Shown here piece after piece: positions 16,844-25,913 of a stretch of 64,000 bases of DNA. Below the pieces are notes generated by a model, which ran no database searches, was not told the origin of the DNA, and worked only from the letters and a program-made list of their open reading frames with translations. The DNA lies in contig NZ_JAESWA010000022.1 in the NCBI RefSeq assembly GCF_016765615.1, forward strand, positions 707,542-771,541, given 5' to 3'. Position 1 is the first letter of the stretch; each line of letters starts with the position of its first letter. This DNA comes from Clostridium paridis. GTDB taxonomy: Bacteria; Bacillota; Clostridia; Clostridiales; Clostridiaceae. The position numbers and the translations under genes were made by a program.

Positions 16844-17894
16844 ATCCATCATCTCCTTCATAGACTAAAATCTTTCTTAAAGTATCCATTAGTCTTTTAT
16901 TCTCTTGAGGTGATCCAACTGTTATTCTGAAACTATCATCTTCAAAAGTTCTAATTAGAATATTTTTATTTTTAAGTCCATTTACCAGTGCATCCTTATG
17001 AGATGTTTTTCCATATATAAAATTTGATTTAGATGGATAAAAACATATATCAAGTGAGCTTTCAACCTCTAACTCTTTAAGCTCTTCTAATAACTTTTCT
17101 CTTTCTGAAATTATTATATTTGTATTCTCTCTTAATAAATTTATATATTCTAATGCAACGGCTCCTAATGTCTGAGAAAGAGTATTTACATTATAAGGAA
17201 CCTTATATGCTAAAAGCTCATTTATCTTTTCTTCATTAGAAATTAAGAATCCTACTCTTATAGCTGCTAACCCCCATGCTTTAGATAGAGTTCTCGTTAC
17301 TATTAGATTATTAAATTTATTAATATACTTAATCATTGATTCACCGTAAAATTCATAGTAAGCTTCATCAACAACTATTGGAATATCACTAAAGCTTTCG
17401 CATATCTTAACTATATCTTTTTCTGCTATCACTGTTCCTGTGGGATTGTTTGGATTCGAGAATATTATCAAACTTACATTTTCACATTTTCCTGTTTCTA
17501 TAAACTTCTTTACATTAATTTCTCCTTGATCTTCAATTTTAACCTTAACTATTTCTCCGCCTTGAACTGAAGTATAGAAATCAAACATAGAAAAGTCTGG
17601 ATCCAAGGTTAGTAGTTTCTTTCCCTGTGATATTGTTGAGCTTATAATAAGGTTTATCATCTCATCGGAACCATTACCAACAATAATATTTTTTTCCTTA
17701 ACTCCAGCATATTTTGCATATGCTTTTCTTATACTTAAGGCTTCATCCTCTGGATATCTATTAAACTGAGTAGACGCTAATATTGATGTCATAGAAAATA
17801 TTGCATCCTTGTATAGATTATTAGATATCTCATTGGCATTAAGTCTAATCTCCTTTGATGTATCCATTGATGTATATGCTTGTATTTTTTTCAT
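16824..17894 (-). CDS. hisC: Histidinol-phosphate aminotransferase
   Basis: 356 residues of class I/II PLP aminotransferases. It converts imidazole acetol phosphate to histidinol phosphate (step 7). Landmarks are RLNANE near the N-terminus, VGNGSDEMI, the SNPNNPTG substrate motif, the VVDEAYYEF aspartate and the PLP lysine in [10 protein letters not shown]. Its ATG lies one base after the hisD stop; the ribosome site (GAGG) is inside hisD. Confidence 0.96.
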   Translation of the reverse strand: MKKIQAYTSMDTSKEIRLNANEISNNLYKDAIFSMTSILASTQFNRYPEDEALSIRKAYAKYAGVKEKNIIVGNGSDEMINLIISSTISQGKKLLTLDPDFSMFDFYTSVQGGEIVKVKIEDQGEINVKKFIETGKCENVSLIIFSNPNNPTGTVIAEKDIVKICESFSDIPIVVDEAYYEFYGESMIKYINKFNNLIVTRTLSKAWGLAAIRVGFLISNEEKINELLAYKVPYNVNTLSQTLGAVALEYINLLRENTNIIISEREKLLEELKELEVESSLDICFYPSKSNFIYGKTSHKDALVNGLKNKNILIRTFEDDSFRITVGSPQENKRLMDTLRKILVYEGDDGYDIKSL

Positions 17895-17895
17895 C

Positions 17896-19182
17896 TTAAT
17901 CTAACCTCACTTTTATAGAATTTCCATGGGCTGTTAACCCTTCCTTATCAGCTAAAGTTATAATGTCTTTCGATGCCTTTATTAATTCTTCTCTTGTGTA
18001 ATATATAAATGAAGATTTTTTAATAAAACTATCAGTAGATAATGCAGAGAAAAACCTTGCTGTTCCTGATGTGGGTAGTACATGATTGGGGCCACCAAAA
18101 TAATCCCCAACAGGCTCTGGTGTATAGTATCCTAAAAACACACTTCCTGCATTTTTAACTTTCCCTAATAACTCCATTGGATTTTCAATCATTAGTTCTA
18201 AATGTTCAGGGGATATTATATTAGAAAGCTTAATACATTCCTCAATACTCTCACATAGTATCCCTATTCCAAACTTAGCCATGGATTTTTTTATGATATC
18301 TTTTCTATCCAAATTTTCAGTTTGTTTCTCCATTTCTTCACACACTTCTTTTAATAACTTTTCAGAAGTAGTTAGCAAAATTGATGAAGCTAAGACATCA
18401 TGTTCTCCTTGTGATAACATATCTGCAGCAACATATTCCTTTTTAGCTTTTTCATCTGCTATAACTAATATTTCAGATGGTCCTGCTATCATATCTATAT
18501 CTACAGTACCAAATACTAATTTTTTAGCAGTAGCTACATATATATTTCCAGGCCCCACTATTTTATCAACAGCTTTAATACTTTCAGTTCCATAAGCTAA
18601 GGCTCCGATTCCTTGAGCTCCTCCAACCTTATATATTTCATCTACTCCCGCAATTTTAGCTGCAGCTAGAATATAAGGGTTTACTTTTCCATCCTTCATT
18701 GGTGGAGTAATCATTGCAACTGATGAAACCCCTGCTACTTTAGCTGGAATAACATTCATTAATACTGAAGATGGATATGCAGCCGTTCCACCTGGAACAT
18801 AAACTCCAACTCTTTCAAGTGGAATTACTCTTTGCCCCATAAATACTCCACTTTCATTAGTCTGTATCCAAGAATTTAATTTTTGCTTTTCATGAAATAC
18901 TTTTATATTTTCTTTAGCTTTTTCTAATGCCTTAATAAATTCTTTTTCAACTTTGAAAAAAGCTTCCTCACTTTCTTCTTTTGAAACTAAAGTTGATTCT
19001 AATTGAACTCCATCATATAACTTAGTGAAATAGCTTAGAGCCTTATCTCCCTCAACTTTAACCTTGTTTAGTATTTCATTTACTGATTTTAATACCTCTT
19101 CACTTTCTTTAACTTCCCTATTCTTTAGTTCTTCTAAAACTTTATTTCTATTTTCTTCGTTGTAATTTAATATTCTTAACAT
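17896..19182 (-). CDS. hisD: Histidinol dehydrogenase
   Basis: 428 residues, the usual length. It oxidises histidinol to histidine in two NAD-dependent steps (the last two reactions). The signature is seen as VDKIVGPGNIYVATAK then DMIAGPSEILVIAD; the catalytic Glu/His lie in SPEHLELM and the zinc site in GEHDVLAS and AHGNS. AGGGGGC precedes the ATG. hisG ends 9 bases upstream. Confidence 0.97.
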   Translation of the reverse strand: MLRILNYNEENRNKVLEELKNREVKESEEVLKSVNEILNKVKVEGDKALSYFTKLYDGVQLESTLVSKEESEEAFFKVEKEFIKALEKAKENIKVFHEKQKLNSWIQTNESGVFMGQRVIPLERVGVYVPGGTAAYPSSVLMNVIPAKVAGVSSVAMITPPMKDGKVNPYILAAAKIAGVDEIYKVGGAQGIGALAYGTESIKAVDKIVGPGNIYVATAKKLVFGTVDIDMIAGPSEILVIADEKAKKEYVAADMLSQGEHDVLASSILLTTSEKLLKEVCEEMEKQTENLDRKDIIKKSMAKFGIGILCESIEECIKLSNIISPEHLELMIENPMELLGKVKNAGSVFLGYYTPEPVGDYFGGPNHVLPTSGTARFFSALSTDSFIKKSSFIYYTREELIKASKDIITLADKEGLTAHGNSIKVRLD

Positions 19183-19191
19183 TATAGCCCC

Positions 19192-19815
19192 CTATATTAC
19201 ATTGCTTATTTTTGAAAGAAAATCTCGAATCTCCTTCTCTTTTAACTTAAAGGCAGTATTATTAACAATAACCCTCGCACTTATATCACAGATTTCATCA
19301 CGGACAACCAATCCATTTTCCTTTAGTGTTGTTCCTGTTTCCATAATATCTACTATCCCATCACATAACCCTAAAAGCGGTGCGAGTTCAACAGAACCTT
19401 CAATCTTGATTATTTCTACGTCCATTCCCTTATCATAAAAATATTCCTTTGCTACATTTGGATATTTAGTTCCTATTTTAATATGCCCATAGTCTTTAAA
19501 TAATCTTGACTCTGGAAGAGATGCAACTATGAATTTACACTGTCCTATCTTTAAATCTAAAACTTCGTAATAGTTCAAGTTACTTTCAATAAGCGTATCC
19601 TTCCCAACAATACCAACATCCGCTACCCCATGCTCAACATAGGTAATTGCATCAACGCTCTTAACTAGAAAATAGTTATAATCCATTTTCTCATCCTTAA
19701 AAATGAGTTTTCTTCCTTTATCTTTTAACAATGACACATCAAAACCAGCTTTTTCAAAGATCTTAACACTTTCTTTTTCTAAACGCCCTTTTGTTAGTGC
19801 AATATTTACTGTCAT
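19192..19815 (-). CDS. hisG: ATP phosphoribosyltransferase, short catalytic form
   Basis: 207 residues, the short HisG that lacks the C-terminal ACT-like regulatory domain and needs HisZ. It condenses ATP with PRPP, the committed first step. Motifs are the N-terminal IALTKGRLEKES, VGIVGKDTL and the PRPP loop DIMETGTTLKENGL. HisZ is encoded directly upstream (37-base gap), consistent with a hetero-octamer that carries feedback control by histidine. Confidence 0.97.
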   Translation of the reverse strand: MTVNIALTKGRLEKESVKIFEKAGFDVSLLKDKGRKLIFKDEKMDYNYFLVKSVDAITYVEHGVADVGIVGKDTLIESNLNYYEVLDLKIGQCKFIVASLPESRLFKDYGHIKIGTKYPNVAKEYFYDKGMDVEIIKIEGSVELAPLLGLCDGIVDIMETGTTLKENGLVVRDEICDISARVIVNNTAFKLKEKEIRDFLSKISNVI

Positions 19816-19852
19816 ATCCTTCCCCCCAATGAATCATAATAATTTAGAAAGA

Positions 19853-20995
19853 TTAGATTAATATTGTATTTTCATCACTCTCTATTTCTGCGTCATCATC
19901 TTTCTTTTCAATTAAATTAACCTTATAGCCCTTACTTGTTAATTCATTTCCTTTTACCAGTGCCTCAATAAAGTCTTTTTTTGAATATAATATCTTAGTA
20001 ATCTTTTCTTTTTTACTACTTTTATATACCTCAATTAATGAGTCAATATTTATAGCAAAGCCAATTGCCCCATTATCTATTCCAAAAGAATTTATTAGTT
20101 TATCGTAGCGTCCTCCTTGGAGTACATAGCTTCCAACCCCTTGCACATATCCTCTAATTATCACACCTGTATAATAATTTATTTTAGGTATGATCCCTAA
20201 ATCTAGGGATACATATTCTTGTAACTTTAATTTTTTAATCGCCTCTGCCAATGCTTTTAAATATAATATTGGTTCCTTTATTTTTTCATATATTTCAAGT
20301 TCACTTATTGAGTCTAAGACTTCAATATTTCCAAAAAGCCATGGTAGCTTTTCTAAAAAGTTTTTAATTTCATCTGGTATATTAAGCTTATTTAAAAGCC
20401 CCTGTAATTCTCCTAGTCTCTTTTTTTCTATTAGAAATGATATTTTTTCTTTAACCTCATCATCAAGATTTAACTCTTCAAATATCCCTGTGATTACCCC
20501 CATGTGTCCTAATTCGATTTTGAATTCTTTTAAGCCTAAAGATTTTAGAAGATTAATTGATAGATAGATTATCTCTAAATCACCTTCTAAAGTTTCTCTA
20601 CCAATTAATTCAGCTCCACAATGAGTTATTTCATTTGGTTTTCCTCCAAAAACCTCATTTACTCTATATACATTCGAAGTATATCTAACTCTAATTGGTC
20701 TTTTATAATCTTTTAATTTTGTACTTACTACTCTTGCCATTGGAATTGTCATATCAGGTCTTAAAACAAGAATCTTTCCTTTATTATCAAAGAACTTATA
20801 CATTTCTTCTTGTTTAAAAGCTTCAGGATGAGAATTAAAAGTATCATAATATTCTAAGGTAGGTGTAATTATTTGTTCATATCCCCAATTTTCTAAGTTT
20901 TCTTCTAAAGATTTTCGTAGCTCTTCCTTTTTGTAACAATCTTCAGAAATTATATCTCTTGCCCCTTCAGGAAGAAAATTATTAATAGCCCCCAT
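19853..20995 (-). CDS. hisZ: ATP phosphoribosyltransferase regulatory subunit
   Basis: 380 residues resembling histidyl-tRNA synthetase without the anticodon domain. It activates short HisG and makes it sensitive to histidine. Class II synthetase-like motifs are visible: LPEGARDI, then TPTLEYYDT, LRPDMTIPMARVVS and the late VQGVGSYVLQGGRYDKL. It is the first gene of the operon, with GACGGAGGG before the ATG. Length and the short HisG next door favour HisZ over HisS. Confidence 0.94.
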   Translation of the reverse strand: MGAINNFLPEGARDIISEDCYKKEELRKSLEENLENWGYEQIITPTLEYYDTFNSHPEAFKQEEMYKFFDNKGKILVLRPDMTIPMARVVSTKLKDYKRPIRVRYTSNVYRVNEVFGGKPNEITHCGAELIGRETLEGDLEIIYLSINLLKSLGLKEFKIELGHMGVITGIFEELNLDDEVKEKISFLIEKKRLGELQGLLNKLNIPDEIKNFLEKLPWLFGNIEVLDSISELEIYEKIKEPILYLKALAEAIKKLKLQEYVSLDLGIIPKINYYTGVIIRGYVQGVGSYVLQGGRYDKLINSFGIDNGAIGFAINIDSLIEVYKSSKKEKITKILYSKKDFIEALVKGNELTSKGYKVNLIEKKDDDAEIESDENTILI

Positions 20996-21056
20996 TTTAT
21001 CCCTCCGTCTTTCACTTTATCACTTTATTCTGATAAATTACTAAAGTATACCCTTA

Positions 21057-21084
21057 ATTATACACATTTATACGTAATTGTCAA
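21057..21084 (-). promoter_or_regulatory. Promoter of the histidine operon
   Basis: On the minus strand TTGACA (complement of 21079-21084) and TATAAT (complement of 21057-21062) are both perfect, 16 bases apart. The leader is about 55 bases and holds a short inverted repeat (ACTTTA...TAAAGT) but no T-box features. A repressor acting here is possible but not shown. Confidence 0.8.
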
Positions 21085-21140
21085 CTTAATATATATTTCC
21101 ACTATTTCTTTTAAATATGCTAGTAATTATCTATATTTAA

Positions 21141-21170
21141 TAAAAAAAAGATACCCTATATAGGATATCT
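21141..21170 (-). terminator. Terminator of the cysteine desulfurase-thiI operon
   Basis: A stem AGATATCC/GGGTATCT on the minus strand with an eight-T run starts just past the thiI stop. Confidence 0.85.
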
Positions 21171-21179
21171 TTAATAATT

Positions 21180-22334
21180 TTAAAATGTATAAACTTCCAT
21201 GTTTTCTATTGCATCTTTAACTAATGCTTCACAATCTAAACTAGATTCTGATTTTTTTATTTCTTCAAGTACTGGTTTTGTTTTAGGATGCTTTGGAACA
21301 AAAATAGTACAACAGTCTTCATAAGGTCTTATTGATATATCGTAAGTTTCAATATCTCTTGATATATCCATTATATCTTCTTTATCCATTGAAATTAATG
21401 GTCTAAATACTGGTCTATCTGCTACATCATTTGATACAATTAACCCTTCCATTGTTTGAGACGCTACTTGCCCTATACTTTCACCAGTTGTTACTGATTG
21501 AATACCTTTTTCTTCTGCTAATGTACATGCCACTCTCATCATAAATCTTCTCATTATGATAGTAAGCTCATCTTCACGACACTTTTCAATTATTGACATC
21601 TGAATATCTGTAAATGGAACTACATATAGATTAACTTTTTCTGTATATGTAGCTAGCACTTTTGCTAAATCCTTAACTTTATCCTTAGCTCTTTCTGATG
21701 TATAAGGATGAGAATGATAATATACGCAGTGTAATTCAACACCTCTTCTTGCCATCATATACCCAGCAACTGGTGAATCTATTCCACCTGAAAGCATTAG
21801 CATAGTGCTTCCATTAACTCCGTAAGGCATACCACCTTCACCTTTTACAACATCTCCTAATGTCCATACATAAGCTTTCTTTCTTATTTCAACTTTTACC
21901 ATACATTCAGGATTTTTCATTTTTACTGAAAGTTCACCATCATAATTAATTAAAACATGAGCTCCAACTTCTCTTGATACTTCAACTGACTCCATGTTGA
22001 AATCTTTATTTGCTCTATTAGTCTCTATTTTAAAAGTTTTTGCTCCTGATGCTTTTACTTTTTCGAAAGCTAATTCTTTAATCTTATCAAAATCACTTTC
22101 TATTTCAGTAACAAAGCAAATTTCTTTAACTCCAAAAACTTTCTTTACTCTATTTGCTACTTCATCTAAGTTTTCTGAAGCTATAAACCATCTGCTCATA
22201 TCTTCTACAAATTCGAATTCAATTCCGTGTAGTTTTCTTGCAATATTCTTTTTTAATTTTCTTTCAAATTTATTTCTATTTAAACCTTTCAGAAATATCT
22301 CTGATGCATATTTTATTAATATTAATCTTCTCAT
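21180..22334 (-). CDS. thiI: tRNA 4-thiouridine synthase / thiamine sulfur transfer protein
   Basis: 384 residues. It has an N-terminal ferredoxin-like plus THUMP RNA-binding region (1-165) and a PP-loop pyrophosphatase domain with the ATP motif LSGGIDSPVAG. A cysteine pair sits in YEDCCTIFVPKHP. The C-terminal rhodanese domain of the E. coli protein is absent, the common short form. It activates U8 of tRNA and receives sulfur from the cysteine desulfurase encoded immediately upstream, whose stop overlaps its ATG by 4 bases. Confidence 0.95.
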   Translation of the reverse strand: MRRLILIKYASEIFLKGLNRNKFERKLKKNIARKLHGIEFEFVEDMSRWFIASENLDEVANRVKKVFGVKEICFVTEIESDFDKIKELAFEKVKASGAKTFKIETNRANKDFNMESVEVSREVGAHVLINYDGELSVKMKNPECMVKVEIRKKAYVWTLGDVVKGEGGMPYGVNGSTMLMLSGGIDSPVAGYMMARRGVELHCVYYHSHPYTSERAKDKVKDLAKVLATYTEKVNLYVVPFTDIQMSIIEKCREDELTIIMRRFMMRVACTLAEEKGIQSVTTGESIGQVASQTMEGLIVSNDVADRPVFRPLISMDKEDIMDISRDIETYDISIRPYEDCCTIFVPKHPKTKPVLEEIKKSESSLDCEALVKDAIENMEVYTF

Positions 22335-23470
22335 TTTCTTACTCTCCTTAAAAATGTAAGTGCTTTTTTAAGCTCTTCTATTGTATAATCTATTTCCTCT
22401 TTTGTGCTAAATCTTGAAAAAGAAAATCTAATTGCCCCTTCACTGTCCTTTTCATTTAACCCAATAGCCTTAAGTACATATTTTCCTTTACCACCTCTAG
22501 AAGAACAAGCTGATCCCGTAGAAACAAAAATATCCTTTTCTTCAAGCAAATGCAGTAAAACTTCTGCCTTAATCCCAGGAAATGAAACATTTAAAATATA
22601 TGGACTTATATATTCCTCTTCCTTAGAATTTATCCTCTTATTATCTAGATCATCTATTAGACTAATGAAATATCTTTTAAGTTCTTTTACCATATCAAAG
22701 TTTTCTTTTATTGACTTATGAGCTATTACTGCTGCTTCAGTCATTCCTATTACAGATGGAACATTTTCAGTACCACTTCTAAATCCACTTTCCTGTCCAC
22801 CACCTGATATTAGTGCTTTAGGATTAAGTCCTTTTCTTATGAAACAAAAGCCTACACCTTTAGGGCCATGAATCTTATGTCCACTTGCTGTTAAAAAATC
22901 TATTTTATATCTATTTACATCTATTTCTATCTTCCCATAACTCTGAACTGCATCGACATGAAATCTTGCTCTACTAGATAATTCTTTTATAGTTTTCCCT
23001 ATTTCTAATAAATTTTGTATTGTACCTACTTCATTATTAACATGCATTATAGATACTAATACAGTTTCTTTTTTAATACTTCTTTTAAGCTCCTCTATAT
23101 CAATTCTTCCTTCTGAATCCAATGTCAATTCAGTAACTTCTGCACCCATATCCTTTAATTCTTTAAGTGTGTTAAGTACTGAAGGATGTTCAAATTTTGT
23201 TGTTATAATATGACTTCCCTTTTTACCAAAAGATTTAAGTATAAAATTATTTCCCTCACTTCCACCTGAGGTAAAATAAATTTCGCTTGCAATTGCATTT
23301 ATAGTACCTGCTATTGCTTCTCTGCAGCTTAATAACTTTCTATCTGCTTCTAAACCAAGTCTATGTAAAGAAGATGGATTTCCAAAGTATTCTCGCATAC
23401 CAAAATTAACTGCTTCAATTACTTCATCTATAGGCTTTGTTGTAGCAGCATTATCAAAATATACAATCAT
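22331..23470 (-). CDS. Cysteine desulfurase (NifS/IscS type), sulfur donor for ThiI
   Basis: 379 residues. It takes sulfur from L-cysteine as an enzyme-bound persulfide. The N-terminal YFDNAATT, PLP lysine in ASGHKIHGPKG and catalytic Cys in STGSACSSRGGKG (about residue 320) are all present; the long loop around the Cys marks the NifS/IscS group. Overlap with thiI suggests a dedicated tRNA thiolation pair, as in Bacillus. The ATG at 23468-23470 is chosen because AAAGG precedes it; the frame extends 6 codons upstream to a TTG without support. Confidence 0.94.
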   Translation of the reverse strand: MIVYFDNAATTKPIDEVIEAVNFGMREYFGNPSSLHRLGLEADRKLLSCREAIAGTINAIASEIYFTSGGSEGNNFILKSFGKKGSHIITTKFEHPSVLNTLKELKDMGAEVTELTLDSEGRIDIEELKRSIKKETVLVSIMHVNNEVGTIQNLLEIGKTIKELSSRARFHVDAVQSYGKIEIDVNRYKIDFLTASGHKIHGPKGVGFCFIRKGLNPKALISGGGQESGFRSGTENVPSVIGMTEAAVIAHKSIKENFDMVKELKRYFISLIDDLDNKRINSKEEEYISPYILNVSFPGIKAEVLLHLLEEKDIFVSTGSACSSRGGKGKYVLKAIGLNEKDSEGAIRFSFSRFSTKEEIDYTIEELKKALTFLRRVRK

Positions 23471-23560
23471 TTCTGTATCCTTTCTCAATTCTTTTTCCTT
23501 TATTTAAAGAACTTTAAATTGTTTATACTATTCTAGTTATACGGTTTTTCATATGAAACT

Positions 23561-23586
23561 TAACTTATTCTTGTTTGAATAAGTTA
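23561..23586. other. Hairpin in the region upstream of the cysteine desulfurase gene
   Basis: TAACTTATTC pairs perfectly with GAATAAGTTA around TTGTTT. It lies about 90 bases before the start codon in the otherwise featureless AT-rich gap 23471-23795. It could be an operator or leader structure; no known regulator site is recognised. Confidence 0.4.
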
Positions 23587-23740
23587 TTAGTTGAATTTAA
23601 AACACTATAAAAAACCCCTAACTTTAAGATTAATTAAAAATTTATTATATGTCAAAGGAAAGTTTATAAAAAAATAAAAAACTCTTAAATTTATATTGTT
23701 GAAACCATTACAATTATTATTTATTAAATTTAGAGAAAAT

Positions 23741-23787
23741 AAAAAAGGAAAAAGATTATTATCTGTAAAAATAATAAAGCATTTTCC
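23741..23787 (-). terminator. Terminator of the VTT-domain gene
   Basis: A GGAAAA...TTTTTCC stem with an inner ATTATT/AATAAT pairing is followed on the minus strand by TTTTTTATTTTC. Confidence 0.65.
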
Positions 23788-23795
23788 TATTAAAC

Positions 23796-24488
23796 TTATT
23801 CTATTTCTTCTAATTTACTAAAGAAGTGACTTTTAAATCTTATCCCTACACCAATTATAAGAACAAATACTACTGACAACATTATTATAATGAACTTTTT
23901 ACCACTTGCTATATTCGCTCCATAATAACTTGATAAGAATAATGCTGGTAATCTTCCTAATGTTGAATAGATAATAAAGTTTTTAAAATTTATTTTTGAT
24001 AGCCCCGCTAGAAATGCCAAACTATCTTTTGGAAATCCTGGAATTAAGTATACTAAAAAAACAATTAAATTAATTCTCTTGGAATTAAATATTTTCTCGA
24101 AAGACCTCTTTACTTTTTTCGGTAAAACCTTTTCAACGAAATTATGGCCAAATCTTCTAGTTGCAAAAAATAACACTGTTGATCCAAGGCTAATTCCTAT
24201 TATTGAGTATAGTGTTCCAATCCACGTTCCAAATGCATATCCTCCAGCCGCTTGAATAAATTCGCCTGGGATAAAGAAAATAACCACTTGTAGAACTTGT
24301 AATAAAATGAATGTTATCCCCGCTAAAGGACCAAAGGATTTAATGTAGTTACTTACTTCATCAGTATTCTTAAGTAACTGCATGAAACTTAGCAATTCAT
24401 CTTTGTATTTATATATAAATAAAAAAAGCACTAATAAAGTTAAAACTGATAGAGCTTTTTTCCAATGACTTTTAATAAAGTTTATCAT
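23796..24488 (-). CDS. TVP38/TMEM64 (VTT-domain, DedA-like) membrane protein
   Basis: 230 residues with about six hydrophobic segments. The VTT core is visible: a glycine-rich re-entrant stretch FFIPGEFIQAAGGYAFGTWIGTLYSIIGISLGS-like (split here as IPGEFIQAAGGYAFG and GTLYSIIGISLGS), then FLVYLIPGFPKDSLAFLAGLS. Proteins of this kind are linked to lipid scrambling or carrier recycling in membranes. The ATG at 24486-24488 is preferred because GGAGGCGG lies just upstream. It is monocistronic and lies between the desulfurase and threonine operons. Confidence 0.88.
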   Translation of the reverse strand: MINFIKSHWKKALSVLTLLVLFLFIYKYKDELLSFMQLLKNTDEVSNYIKSFGPLAGITFILLQVLQVVIFFIPGEFIQAAGGYAFGTWIGTLYSIIGISLGSTVLFFATRRFGHNFVEKVLPKKVKRSFEKIFNSKRINLIVFLVYLIPGFPKDSLAFLAGLSKINFKNFIIYSTLGRLPALFLSSYYGANIASGKKFIIIMLSVVFVLIIGVGIRFKSHFFSKLEEIE

Positions 24489-24578
24489 GGATTCCGCCTC
24501 CATATGTTAGTTTATATCTTTATTGTACTGTGCTTTAATTAATAATACTATTAATATATTCTTAAAATATTCTTAATT

Positions 24579-25025
24579 CTATTCCATCGCCACAAATTCG
24601 ACTTTTTGCACATCTTCAAGGGACGAAATCTCTTCTAAAATGTTCCATATATCTTCCCCTAGTGAGCTTACATCCATTGTTATACTAAGATTTGCTGAAT
24701 TGTTGATTGGAATACCTTGATTTATTGTAAGTATGTTCCCACCTTTTTCTGAAAGAAAATTTAATATACTTGAAAGTATTCCTTTTTTATGTGAAATAAT
24801 CATATTAAAAGTAAATTTTTTCCCTTGAGAGGTCTCTGAAAACTCGAAAACATAGTCCTTGTACTTATAATACACACTTCTACTTATGCCAACTGTTTTC
24901 GTAGCTTCAGTTATCTCTTTAACTTTTCCGCCCTTTAACAATCTTTTTACTTCTATTACTTTTTCAAATATCTCTGGTAAAACTTTCTTATCAATTACTA
25001 AATACTCACTTTTCAATCTTCTCAC
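24579..25025 (-). CDS. ACT-domain protein (PheB/UPF0735-like)
   Basis: 148 residues. The N-terminal half is a small helical region with a helix-turn-helix look (GKVKEITEATKTVGISRSVYYKYKDY, seen as EATKTVGISRSVYYKY), and the second half is an ACT domain (FNMIISHKKGILSSILNFLSE...). ACT domains bind amino acids. It overlaps thrB by 4 bases, so it is probably made together with the threonine enzymes and may sense or regulate that pathway; that role is inference. Earlier naming as chorismate mutase PheB is not supported here. Confidence 0.85.
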   Translation of the reverse strand: MRRLKSEYLVIDKKVLPEIFEKVIEVKRLLKGGKVKEITEATKTVGISRSVYYKYKDYVFEFSETSQGKKFTFNMIISHKKGILSSILNFLSEKGGNILTINQGIPINNSANLSITMDVSSLGEDIWNILEEISSLEDVQKVEFVAME

Positions 25026-25912
25026 CCTTCAACTATTTCTGGACCAATGTTATTCTTTTCTAATTCTAGAAGTTTCCATCCTCCATCAAGTGTTTCTAAA
25101 TACTTTTTAATGCCTTCTTTTATATCAATAGAACCTTTTTTAATAATACACATTATTGTTGGACCCGCTCCACTGAGAAATACACATAGAGCTCCAAGCT
25201 CTCTAGCCTTATTTGTTATATTATCAAAATTAGGTATTAAATTACTTCTATAATTTTCATGAAGTTTATCTTTACAAGCTACTTTCAATAAGTCAAAGTT
25301 TCCTGAGTAGAAACAACTTAATGTTAGTGCTGCTTTTCCTATGTTATATACACCATCCTTAAATGGTATAACTTCGGGAAGAGCTTTTCTAGCCTTTTCA
25401 GTTGAAAGCGTAAATTCAGGAATAAAAGCTAAGAACTCAATCCCATCTTTTATATCAATTCTATTATAATATGCTTTTCCCTCTTCCATTGAAGAAACGA
25501 CTATACCTCCAAAGAATGCAGGTGACACGTTATCAGGGTGCCCTTCAATTTCAACTGCTAAATCAAATAAATCATCATTACTAAAAGGACTTCCCATTAA
25601 GATATTTGCTCCTATTAATCCAGCAACTATACAACTTGAACTACTTCCAAGGCCTCTAGATATAGGAATTTCTTCTTTAATTATGCCTATTTTTACGCCT
25701 ATTTTCTTGTAATTTGCCTTATTAAAACAGCGAATCATCGCTTCATATATAATGTTTTGTTCATTACAAAACTCTTCCTTTACTCCAACAAACTCTAGTC
25801 CTTCTGGAATCTCTTCAAAGAAATATTCATTATATAGTTTAAAAGCTAACCCCATGCAATCAAACCCAGCCCCTATATTTGCAGTTGTTGCTGGAACTTT
25901 AACTCGTACCAT
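25022..25912 (-). CDS. thrB: Homoserine kinase
   Basis: 296 residues of the GHMP kinase fold. It phosphorylates homoserine. The ATP-binding glycine loop is PISRGLGSSSSCIVAG, the N-terminal VPATTANIGAGFDCMG is typical of ThrB, and the C-terminal LSGAGPTIMCI is the third GHMP motif. The ATG at 25910-25912 follows AGGTG and lies just beyond the thrC stop, so the frame's three extra codons are dropped. Confidence 0.95.
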   Translation of the reverse strand: MVRVKVPATTANIGAGFDCMGLAFKLYNEYFFEEIPEGLEFVGVKEEFCNEQNIIYEAMIRCFNKANYKKIGVKIGIIKEEIPISRGLGSSSSCIVAGLIGANILMGSPFSNDDLFDLAVEIEGHPDNVSPAFFGGIVVSSMEEGKAYYNRIDIKDGIEFLAFIPEFTLSTEKARKALPEVIPFKDGVYNIGKAALTLSCFYSGNFDLLKVACKDKLHENYRSNLIPNFDNITNKARELGALCVFLSGAGPTIMCIIKKGSIDIKEGIKKYLETLDGGWKLLELEKNNIGPEIVEG

Positions 25913-25913
25913 G

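Noticed and set aside
19853-20995. Second histidyl-tRNA synthetase.
   Set aside because: Too short, no anticodon-binding domain, and next to a short-form HisG; HisZ fits.
20996-21090. T-box riboswitch before the his operon.
   Set aside because: The leader is only about 55 bases and lacks the T-box sequence and specifier stem.
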